Below, piece after piece: positions 23,050-31,700 of a DNA stretch of 64,000 bases. The translations under genes and the position numbers were made by a program. Positions within the stretch are counted from its first letter, which is position 1; each line of letters starts with the position of its first letter. The stretch covers positions 1,907,772 to 1,971,771 of the forward strand of contig NZ_SKBR01000002.1 in the NCBI RefSeq assembly GCF_013450295.1. Reading direction: 5' to 3'. The notes below the pieces were generated by a model. It did not search any database. It worked only from the letters and a program-made list of their open reading frames with translations, and was not told the DNA's origin. This DNA comes from Streptomyces sp. AJS327 (lineage in GTDB: Bacteria; Actinomycetota; Actinomycetes; Streptomycetales; Streptomycetaceae).

Positions 23050-25166
23050 GTGAGCCCGTGCGCACGCTGCTGATAGACAACCACGACTCGTACACCTACA
23101 ACCTCTTCCACCTGCTCGCCCAGGTGAACGGCGAGGACCCCGTCGTGGTCCCGAATGACACGGACGTCTTCCCCGACCTGGACGCCTACGACAACCTGGT
23201 GATCTCGCCGGGCCCCGGACACCCCTCCCGCGCCCGCGACTTCGGCGTCTCCACCGACGTGCTGCGCAAGGCCGGACTGCCGGTGCTCGGGGTCTGCCTC
23301 GGCCACCAGGGACTGGCGGTCTGCGAGGGCGGCTCGGTGGTCGCGGCCCCGGCGGCCCGGCACGGCCAGGTCGCCCGGGTCACCCACGACGGCGACCCCC
23401 TCTTCGACGGCGTCCCGGAGACGTTCGGCGCCGTCCGCTACCACTCACTCTGTGTCGCCGAACCCCTGCCCCCGGACCTTGAGGTGATCGCCCGGGCGGA
23501 GGACGGCGTGGTCATGGCCCTGCGGCACCGGCGGCTGCCGCGCTGGGGCGTGCAGTTCCACCCCGAGTCGGTGGAGACCGAGTACGGGCTGCGGATGATG
23601 GCCAACTTCCGCGACCTGACCCTCGGCGACCAGCGGCGCACCGGCCGCAGGCCCGCACCGGCCACCACCGCGCCCGCCCGCGCCGCCGAACCGGCTCGCC
23701 CCGCCGAGGCCCTGCGCTACCGCCTGCACGTGCGCGTCCTGGAACGCGCCGTCGACTGTGAGGCCGCCTTCGCCGAGCTGTACTCCGGCGCCACCCACGC
23801 CTTCTGGCTGGACAGCGCGCGGGTGAGCGAGGGCCTGTCCCGGTTCTCCTTCCTGGGCGACGCCACCGGCCCGCTCGCCGAGACCGTGCGCTACTCGGTC
23901 ACCGACCGCGAGGTCCGGGTCTCCTCGGCCACCCCAGCCACCCACCAGGAGTCCGTACTCGACTACCTCCAGCGGGAGCTGGGCCGCCGCCATATCGAGG
24001 CCCCCGAACTGCCCTTCGACTTCACCGGCGGCTATGTCGGCTACCTCGGCTACGAGACGCGCGCCGACTGCGGGGCCCCCGGCTCCCAGCGGGCCGAAAC
24101 CCCCGACGCCGTCTGGCTGTTCGCCGACCGGTTCCTCGCCGTGGACCACCGGGAGGAGCGCACCTACCTCCTCGCGCTCAGCGCGGACGGCGCTGACGAG
24201 CGAACCGCGGAGGACTGGCTGACCCGCACCGGGAAGCGCCTCGACGCCCTGCGCCCGCTGCCCGAACCGGAACCGGCCGACCCCCTCTCCGTCGAGCCCT
24301 TCCTCGACCGGGGGCGGGCCGACTACACCGAGGCCGTCACCCTCTGCCAGACCTACCTCCACCGGGGCGAGAGCTACGAGATCTGCCTCACCAACAGCGC
24401 CGACCTGCCCGGCGGGGACGACGGCTGGGACACCTACCGCCGGCTGCGCCGCCTCAACCCGGCCCCCTACGCGGCCTATCTGCACCTCGACGACGTCGAC
24501 GTGGCCTGCTCCTCACCCGAGCGCTTCCTGCGCATCGACACGGCGGGGCTCGCCGAGACGAAGCCGATCAAGGGCACCGCCCCGCGCGGTGCCACCCCCG
24601 AGGAGGACGAGGCGATCCGCCGGGAACTGGCGGCCAGCGCCAAGACCCGCGCCGAGAACCTGATGATCGTCGACCTGCTCCGCAACGACCTCGGCCGGGT
24701 CTGCGAGGTCGGCAGCGTCCGGGTGCCGGTGCTCATGGCCACCGAGAGCTACGCCACCGTGCACCAGCTGGTCACCACCGTCCAGGGACGACTCGGCGCG
24801 GGAACCGACGCGGTGGACTGCGTACGTGCCTGTTTCCCGGGCGGCTCCATGACCGGCGCGCCCAAGCAGCGCACCCTGGAGATCATCGAGTCCCTGGAGC
24901 GGCGCCCCCGGGGCGTGTACTCCGGATCGCTCGGCTACCTCGCCTGCAACGGCAGCGCCGACCTGAACATCGTCATCCGCACCCTGGTGCGCTCCGGCGG
25001 CCACTGGAAGCTGGGCGCGGGGGGAGCGATCGTGCTCGCCTCCGACCCGGACGAGGAGTACGAGGAGATGCTCCTCAAGGCCGCCGCTCCGGCCCGCGCC
25101 CTGCGCGCCCCGCGGCTCGCCGCCGCGGCCGCCCCCGTCGAAGCGAACGGAAGTGACCCCCTGTGA
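23046..25166 (+). CDS. pabAB: Fused aminodeoxychorismate synthase PabA-PabB (4-aminobenzoate pathway)
   Basis: About 706 residues from GTG 23046, which overlaps the previous stop by 4 bases (GTGA) like its neighbours; GTG 23058 is an alternative start. Residues 1-200 are a glutamine amidotransferase: DNHDSYTYN, SPGPGHP, nucleophile Cys84 in GVCLGHQG, and FHPES. The rest is a chorismate-using PabB domain with PIKGT (Lys diagnostic of PabB, unlike PIAGT of anthranilate synthase), ENLMIVDLLRND, GGSMTGAPK and the final GAGGAIV. It converts chorismate and glutamine to 4-amino-4-deoxychorismate. Fused PabAB in a PKS cluster with a CAL loading domain is the hallmark of PABA-primed polyketides (candicidin, FR-008). 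The lyase PabC, needed to form PABA, is not in this window and must be encoded elsewhere. Confidence 0.95.
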   Translation: MSEPVRTLLIDNHDSYTYNLFHLLAQVNGEDPVVVPNDTDVFPDLDAYDNLVISPGPGHPSRARDFGVSTDVLRKAGLPVLGVCLGHQGLAVCEGGSVVAAPAARHGQVARVTHDGDPLFDGVPETFGAVRYHSLCVAEPLPPDLEVIARAEDGVVMALRHRRLPRWGVQFHPESVETEYGLRMMANFRDLTLGDQRRTGRRPAPATTAPARAAEPARPAEALRYRLHVRVLERAVDCEAAFAELYSGATHAFWLDSARVSEGLSRFSFLGDATGPLAETVRYSVTDREVRVSSATPATHQESVLDYLQRELGRRHIEAPELPFDFTGGYVGYLGYETRADCGAPGSQRAETPDAVWLFADRFLAVDHREERTYLLALSADGADERTAEDWLTRTGKRLDALRPLPEPEPADPLSVEPFLDRGRADYTEAVTLCQTYLHRGESYEICLTNSADLPGGDDGWDTYRRLRRLNPAPYAAYLHLDDVDVACSSPERFLRIDTAGLAETKPIKGTAPRGATPEEDEAIRRELAASAKTRAENLMIVDLLRNDLGRVCEVGSVRVPVLMATESYATVHQLVTTVQGRLGAGTDAVDCVRACFPGGSMTGAPKQRTLEIIESLERRPRGVYSGSLGYLACNGSADLNIVIRTLVRSGGHWKLGAGGAIVLASDPDEEYEEMLLKAAAPARALRAPRLAAAAAPVEANGSDPL

Positions 25167-27508
25167 CCGCGCACCCCACCGACCCCGTGTCCGCACTGGT
25201 CGAGGCGATGACCCTGGAGGAGAAACTCTCCTTCGCGCACGGTGCCGACGACCCGGAGAAGCTCGGCCAGTCCGGCTACATCCCGGGTGTCCCGCGGCTC
25301 GGCGTCCCCCCGCTGCGGATGACCGACGGCCCGGCGGGCGTGCGCATGAAGCGGCACACCACCACGGCACTGCCCGCACCGATCGCGCTCTCCTGCTCCT
25401 TCGACGACGAACTCGCCCGCCAGTACGGGGAGTTCCTGGGCCACGAGGCGCGCGCCAAGCGCCAGGACGTGCTCATCGGCCCGATGCTCAACCTGCTCCG
25501 CCAGCCCTTCGGCGGCCGCAACTTCGAGCTGTACGGCGAGGACCCGCTCCTCGTCACCGCGATGGGCACCGCCGTGGTCCGCGGCATCCAGTCGCGGGGC
25601 GTCATCGCCATGCCCAAGCACTTCGCGGCCAACAACCAGGAGGAGGGCCGCATGACCGTCGACGTGCGCGTCGACGAACGGACCCTCAGGGAACTCGAAC
25701 TCCCCGCCTTCCAGGCCGTGGTGGAGGCGGGAGCGGGCGCCCTGATGGGCGCCACCAACAGCGTCAACGGCGACTTCTCCTGCCAGAACGAGGCGCTGCT
25801 CACCACCCTGCTGCGCGACGAGTGGGGCTTCACCGGCTGGGTGATGTCCGACTGGGACGCGGTACACGACACGGCCGCCATCGAGCGCGGACTCGACCAG
25901 GAGATGCCGGACGGCAGGCACCTGGGGGCGCCGCTGGCCGCCGCCATCGCCGAGGGCCGCGTCGACGAGAAGGTCCTGGACCGTACGGTCGCCCGTGTCC
26001 TCGGCCAGATGTCCCGCTTCGGCCTGCTCGACGGCGCCCAGGCCCCGGTCACCGAACGCGACGCCGAGCACGGTCGCGCGCTGTCCCGGGAGATCGCCCA
26101 GGCGGGCAGCGTGCTGCTGCACAACCCCCGGGGCGTCCTCCCGCTCAGCGAGCGGGCCCTGTCCGCCGGGGGCCTGGCGGTCATCGGCCGGCCCGCCGTC
26201 ACCCCGAAGAGCGCCGGTGTCGGCAGCGCCCTGGTGGTGCCCGAGCGGCAGAGCACCCCGCTCGACGTGCTCACCGAGCGGCTCGGCGCGGAGCGGGTCA
26301 CCTTCCGTGTCGGCGAGGACCCGGCGGGCCGCCCCGTGCCGGAGTCCGCGCTCCAGCCGCCCTTCCGGTCCGGCGAGGTCCCCGCGGGACCCTCCGACGA
26401 GCCCGACTACTTCTACGAGGGCCGTCTCACCATCGAGGAGGCGGGCCGCTACCGGATCGCGGTCACCGCGCTCGGCGGCTACGCCGCCATCGACCTGGAG
26501 GGTCACCCGCGGGTCTTCGCAGGCAGCTCCTTCGGGGACACCGCGGGCCTCACCGTCGATCTGGAGCCCGGCACCTACGGGCTGGTCCTCTCCGCCCTGC
26601 CGGTGCCCGCCAACCCGGTCCGGCTCACCCTCGGCTGGGTCACCCCGCGGCAGGCACGGGAGGACATCGCGGAGGCCGTCGAGGCGGCCCGCGGCGCCGA
26701 GGTGGCCGTCGTGTACGCGTACGACGAGCTGGCCGAGCTCATCGACCGGCCCGCGCTCGAACTCCCCGGCCTTCAGAACCAGTTGATAGCCGAGGTGGCC
26801 CGGGCAAACCCGAACACCGTGGTCGTCCTCAACACCGGCTCCTCGGTCCCGATGCCCTGGCTCGACGACACCGCCGCCGTCCTGGGCGTCTGGTACCCGG
26901 GCGAGCAGGGCGCCGAGGCCACCGCCGCGCTGCTCTTCGGGGACGTGAACCCGAGCGGCAAACTCACCCAGTCCTTCCCGACCGGCAGCGGGGCCACCCC
27001 CTTCACGGACGACCCGCTGAGCTACCCGGGCGCCAACGGCACGGTCGCCTACTCGGAGGGCGTCCTCAGCGGCTACCGCTGGCACGACCACACCGGCACC
27101 GCCCCGCTGTTCCCCTTCGGACACGGGCTCAGCTACACCACGTTCGGCTACGAGGACCTCGCGCTGAGCGTCCAGGACGGCGCCCTCCGCGCCGAGTTCA
27201 CCGTCCGGAACACCGGCGACCGGAGCGGCCGCGAGATCGCCCAGGTCTACCTCGGAGCCGCTCCCGGCCTCGGCGTCACCCAGGCCCCGAAGGCCCTGGC
27301 CGGATACGCGGCCGCCCGCCTCGAACCGGGCGAGTCGACCCGCCTCACCGTCGAACTGCCCGCCGAACGCTTCCGGTACTGGGACCCCACCACCCGCGAG
27401 TGGACCGTCGGCGCCGGTGCCCGCACCCTCTCCGTCGGCCCGTCCTCGTCCGAACTCCCGCTGACCGCACGGCTGTCGGTGGCGGACACCGGTGAGGTGA
27501 CACTGTGA
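25163..27508 (+). CDS. Glycoside hydrolase family 3 beta-glucosidase with PA14 insert (DesR/OleR/EryBI-like)
   Basis: 781 residues; GTG overlaps the pabAB stop (GTGA). Order: GH3 N-terminal barrel (TDGPAG at 54-59, PKHFAANN, nucleophile Asp230 in VMSDWD); GH3 C-terminal domain interrupted by a PA14-like insert at about 385-500 (YFYEGRLTIEEAGRYRI); fibronectin-III-like end (FTVRNTGDRSGREIAQVYL). Related enzymes in macrolide producers remove a glucose added by the resistance glycosyltransferase, reactivating the antibiotic; OleR and DesR act outside the cell. Here the N-terminus (MTAHPTDPVSALVEAMTLEEK) shows no signal peptide, which is odd for an extracellular reactivation step. Another possibility is sugar removal from an intracellular intermediate. 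Family certain, partner inferred from the nearby glycosyltransferase. Confidence 0.92.
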   Translation: MTAHPTDPVSALVEAMTLEEKLSFAHGADDPEKLGQSGYIPGVPRLGVPPLRMTDGPAGVRMKRHTTTALPAPIALSCSFDDELARQYGEFLGHEARAKRQDVLIGPMLNLLRQPFGGRNFELYGEDPLLVTAMGTAVVRGIQSRGVIAMPKHFAANNQEEGRMTVDVRVDERTLRELELPAFQAVVEAGAGALMGATNSVNGDFSCQNEALLTTLLRDEWGFTGWVMSDWDAVHDTAAIERGLDQEMPDGRHLGAPLAAAIAEGRVDEKVLDRTVARVLGQMSRFGLLDGAQAPVTERDAEHGRALSREIAQAGSVLLHNPRGVLPLSERALSAGGLAVIGRPAVTPKSAGVGSALVVPERQSTPLDVLTERLGAERVTFRVGEDPAGRPVPESALQPPFRSGEVPAGPSDEPDYFYEGRLTIEEAGRYRIAVTALGGYAAIDLEGHPRVFAGSSFGDTAGLTVDLEPGTYGLVLSALPVPANPVRLTLGWVTPRQAREDIAEAVEAARGAEVAVVYAYDELAELIDRPALELPGLQNQLIAEVARANPNTVVVLNTGSSVPMPWLDDTAAVLGVWYPGEQGAEATAALLFGDVNPSGKLTQSFPTGSGATPFTDDPLSYPGANGTVAYSEGVLSGYRWHDHTGTAPLFPFGHGLSYTTFGYEDLALSVQDGALRAEFTVRNTGDRSGREIAQVYLGAAPGLGVTQAPKALAGYAAARLEPGESTRLTVELPAERFRYWDPTTREWTVGAGARTLSVGPSSSELPLTARLSVADTGEVTL

Positions 27509-28692
27509 CCAGAGTTCTGCGCACCCCCGTGTGCGTCATCGGCGCGGGCCCCTCCGGCCTCCTGCTCTCCCGGCTGCTGAAGCTCGCCGGTGTCCCGTCC
27601 CTCGTCCTGGAGAAGCGCACACGCGCCTACGTCGAGAAGCGGATACGCGCCGGACTGCTCGAACAGGGCACCGTCGACACCCTGCGGGAAGCCGGGGTCG
27701 CCGAGCGCCTGGAGCGCGAGGGCCTGGTCCACGAGGGCTTCCAGTGGCGACTCGACGGTGAGGCACACCGGCTGGACTTCGCCGCGCTCTGCGGTGCCTC
27801 GGTGTCGATGTACGGGCAGCAGGAGGTCGTCAAGGACCTCCTCGCCGCGCGGGACGCCGACGGCGACTGCGAGCGGCTGTACTTCGGTGTCGAGGACGCC
27901 CAGATCGCCTCCGTCACCGCCGACGGCGCCGTGGTGCGCTGCACGCTCGACGGTGAACTCACCGAGATCCACTGCGAGTTCCTGGCTGGCTGCGACGGGT
28001 TCCACGGGGTGAGCCGCCGCGCCGTCGGGCCCCGCGCGCTCAGCGGCCACGACACCGAGTACCCCTTCGCCTGGCTCGGGGTGCTCGCCGCCGCCCCACC
28101 CATGTCGCCCGAGCTGATCTACGCGGTCAGCGACCACGGGTTCGCGCTCCAGAGCATGCGCTCGACCTCCGTCAGCCGCCTCTACCTCCAGGTCGGCAGG
28201 GACGAGGGCATCGACGACCGCACCGACGAGGACATCTGGCGGGAACTGGACTTCCGGCTCGCGGGCGGTGACGGCTCGCTCCCCACCGGCGCGATCCTGG
28301 AGAGGGTCCTCGTCCCACTCCGCAGCCACGTCGCCGAACCGATGCAGTACAGGCGGCTGTTCCTGGTCGGCGACGCCGCGCACATCGTGCCGCCCAGCGC
28401 CGCCAAGGGCCTCAACCTGGCGGTCGCCGACGCGCGGCTGCTCGCCGAGGGCCTCACCGCCTGGTTCCGCGACGGAAGGCGGGAGGCGCTCGACGCGTAC
28501 GCCGACACCGCGCTCCGACTCGCCTGGCAGGGCCAGGAGTTCTCGGCGCACATGACCTCACTGCTCCATGTGGCCCCCGACGAGCCGGTGTTCAGCCGCC
28601 GGATACGCCGGGCCCGCTTCGAGCGGCTCCTCGGCTCCACGGCGGAGGCCACCTCCTTCGCCGAGCAGTACACGGGCGTCGGGCGCCGCTGA
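27505..28692 (+). CDS. PobA-like 4-hydroxybenzoate 3-monooxygenase homologue, possible 4-aminobenzoate hydroxylase
   Basis: 395 residues, the same length as Pseudomonas PobA, with a 4-base overlap with the GH3 stop (GTGA). FAD motif GAGPSGLLL, substrate-side RIRAGLLEQG (Arg46, Arg48), CDGFHGVSR, and GDAAHIVPPSAAKGLNLA. By alignment from memory with PobA, the residues that hold the substrate are kept: Tyr206 (PobA Tyr201), Ser217 (Ser212), Arg219 (Arg214), Arg225 (Arg220), Tyr227 (Tyr222) and a C-terminal Tyr (Tyr385). It should therefore bind a para-substituted benzoate and hydroxylate carbon 3. Next to pabAB and an aryl-loading PKS, the likely substrate is 4-aminobenzoate, giving 4-amino-3-hydroxybenzoate; 4-hydroxybenzoate or a carrier-bound aryl remain alternatives. 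PobA is known to act slowly on 4-aminobenzoate. Confidence 0.9.
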   Translation: MTRVLRTPVCVIGAGPSGLLLSRLLKLAGVPSLVLEKRTRAYVEKRIRAGLLEQGTVDTLREAGVAERLEREGLVHEGFQWRLDGEAHRLDFAALCGASVSMYGQQEVVKDLLAARDADGDCERLYFGVEDAQIASVTADGAVVRCTLDGELTEIHCEFLAGCDGFHGVSRRAVGPRALSGHDTEYPFAWLGVLAAAPPMSPELIYAVSDHGFALQSMRSTSVSRLYLQVGRDEGIDDRTDEDIWRELDFRLAGGDGSLPTGAILERVLVPLRSHVAEPMQYRRLFLVGDAAHIVPPSAAKGLNLAVADARLLAEGLTAWFRDGRREALDAYADTALRLAWQGQEFSAHMTSLLHVAPDEPVFSRRIRRARFERLLGSTAEATSFAEQYTGVGRR

Positions 28693-28768
28693 CCGTCGCC
28701 GGTGGGCGGGTGCCGCGCCCCCGCCTCCGGCGCTGTACCACCGTGATCGACAGGAGTGGGCGGACCTC

Positions 28769-31700
28769 ATGACAGACGAAGAGAAGATGCTCGACCACCT
28801 CCGGTGGGTCACGGCCGAACTCCACCGCACCAGGGAGCGGTTGCGCGCCGCCGAGGAGACGGAACCGGTCGCGGTCGTCGGCGTCGGCTGCCGCTACCCC
28901 GGCGCCGTGGCCTCTCCCGAGGACCTGTGGCGGCTCGTGCTCGACGGGCGGGACGCGGTCGGTCCCTTCCCCGACGACCGCGGCTGGGACCTGGACGCCG
29001 TCTACCACCCGGACCCCGACCACCGCGGCACCAGCTACGTCCGCGAGGGCGGATTCCTCGACGGCGCGGGCGAGTTCGACGCCGCCTTCTTCGGGATATC
29101 CCCGCACGAGGCGCTCGCCATGGACCCGCAGCAGCGGCTGCTCCTGGAGTGCGCCTGGGAGGCCCTGGAACGGTCCGGCATCGACCCGCTGTCGCTGCGC
29201 GGCAGCCGCACCGGTGTCTACGCCGGGATGATGAACCACGACTACCTCACCGGACACGACACCCTGCCCGAGGGCGTCGAGGTGTACGCGGGCAGCGGCA
29301 ACGCCGCCTCCGTGGCCTCCGGTCGGCTCTCCTACACCCTCGGCCTCCAGGGCCCGGCCGTGACCGTCGACACCGCCTGCTCCTCCTCCCTGGTCACCCT
29401 GCACCTCGCCGCCCAGGCGCTACGGCAGGGCGAGTGCGCTCTGGCCCTCGCCGGCGGCGTCACCGTGCTCGCCACCCCGGACCTCTTCGTCGACTTCAGC
29501 CAGCAGCGCGGACTCGCCGCCGACGGCCGCTGCAAGCCCTTCGCGGCCGCCGCCGACGGCACCGGCTGGGGCGAGGGCGCCGCCCTGCTCGTCCTGGAAC
29601 GCCTCTCGGACGCCCGCGCCAACGGGCACCCGGTGCTCGCGGTGATCCGCGGCTCCGCGGTGAACCAGGACGGCGCCAGCAGCGGGATGACCGTGCCCAA
29701 CGGACCCGCCCAGCAACAGGTCGTCCGGCAGGCCCTGGAGCGGGCCCGGCTGACGCCCGACGAGGTCGACGCCGTCGAGGCGCACGGCACCGGGACCCGC
29801 CTCGGTGACCCGATCGAGGCCCACGCGCTGCTCTCCGTCTACGGCCAACAGCGGCCGGAGGAGCGGCCGTTGTGGCTCGGCTCGGTGAAGTCCAACATCG
29901 GCCACACCCAGGCCGCCGCGGGCGCGGCCGGCGTCATCAAGATGGTGATGGCGCTGCGCGCCGGAGTCCTGCCCCGCACGCTGCACGTGGACCGGCCCAC
30001 CCCGCGCGCGGACTGGACCTCGGGCGCGGTGCGCCTGCTCACCGAGACCGTCGACTGGCCGGAGACCGGCCGACCGCGCCGCGCCGCCGTCTCCTCCTTC
30101 GGCATCAGCGGCACCAACGCTCACCTGATACTGGAACAGGCGCCGGAACCGGCGCGGGACGAGGCACCGCCCCCCAACCCGCCCCGGGCGGCCGCCGAAC
30201 CCCCGGTGTACGCCTGGCCGGTCTCGGCGCGCGGCGCGGACGCGCTGCGCGGCCAGGCCGCCGCACTCGCCACCCGCACCCCCGGGGAGGCCAGCCCCTC
30301 GGACGTCGCGTACGCGCTCACCACCGCCCGCGCCCTCCTGCCGCACCGTGCCGTGGCCCTCGGCCGGGACACCGCCGCACTCCGCTCGGCGCTGGAAGCG
30401 CTGGCCACCGGAGCCACCGCGCCCGGACTGGTCGGCGACGGCACCGAGGCCGCCCGCCCGGACGCCCACCTCGCCGTCCTCTTCACCGGGCAGGGCTCCC
30501 AGCGCCCCGGCGCCGGACGCCAACTGCACGCCGCGTACCCGGAGTTCGCGGAGCCCTTCGACGCCGCCTGCGCCCACCTGGACCGCTTCTTCGAGGTGCC
30601 GGTGCACGAGGTCGCCTTCGCCGAGCCGGACAGCGAGCACGCCGCCCTCCTCGACCGCACCGAGTACGCCCAGGCCGTCCTGTTCGCCCTCGAAGTGGCC
30701 CTCTACCGGCTCGCGGAGAGCAGGGGAGCCCGTCCGGCCGTCCTCCTCGGCCACTCCGTCGGCGAACTCGTCGCCGCCCACGTCTCCGGCATGCTGGGGC
30801 TGGCCGACACCTGCGCGCTGGTGGCGGCTCGCGGCAAGCTGATGCAGGCGCTGCCACCCGGTGGCGCCATGCTCGCGGTCGAGGCCACCGAGGAGGACGT
30901 ACGGCCCCTGTGCGCGGAACGCGCGGACCGGCTCGGCGTCGCCGCCGTCAACGGACCCCGGTCCCTCGTGCTGTCCGGAGAGGAGGACGCCGTCGAGGAG
31001 GCCGCCCGGCTGCTCGACGGCCACCGCGTCCGCCGCCTGAAGGTCAGCCACGCCTTCCACTCACCGCTGATGGCGCCCATGCTGGACCGCTTCCGCGCGG
31101 TGGTCTCCCGCCTCTCCTTCCTGGAGCCGCGCGTCCCGATCGTCTCCAACGTCACCGGACGCCTGGCCCGCCCGGGCGAGTTGACGGACGCCGAGTACTG
31201 GGTCCGGCAGGTGCGCGAGACCGTCCGGTTCCACGACGGCGTGGGGGCGCTGGCCGCCGAGGGTGTCACCGACTGCCTGGAACTCGGGCCCGACCCGGTG
31301 CTCACGGCCCTCGCCCAGGGCGCCGACGAGACCGCCGGACCGCGCTGGACCGCGGCGCTACGCCGTGACGAGGACGAGGTGCTGACCCTCGGCCGTGCCC
31401 TCGCCGCCCTGCACGTCCACGGCGTCCCCGTCGACCTCAACGCGCCGCTCCCCGGAGCCGCCCTGACCGACCTGCCCACCTACGCCTTCCAGCGGCGCCG
31501 GTACTGGCTGGAGACCGGGCCCGGCACCGCCGGGGTCGCCTCCGCCGGACTCGACGCGCTCGGGCACCCGCTGCTGGGCGCCACCGTCGCCCTCGCCGGT
31601 GACGCCGTCCAGGTGTTCACCGGACGGCTCGGTCCGCGAGCCCAGCCCTGGGTCGCCGACCACACGGTGGACGGCGCGATCCTGCTGCCCGGCACCGCCT

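Noticed and set aside
25153..27495. 780-residue plus-strand open frame overlapping the GH3 gene
   Set aside because: Out of frame with the clear GH3 protein, almost entirely Arg, Gly and Pro, no motif.
28568..28768. N-terminal extension of PKS3
   Set aside because: It overlaps the pobA-like gene in another frame and lacks PKS or docking character.
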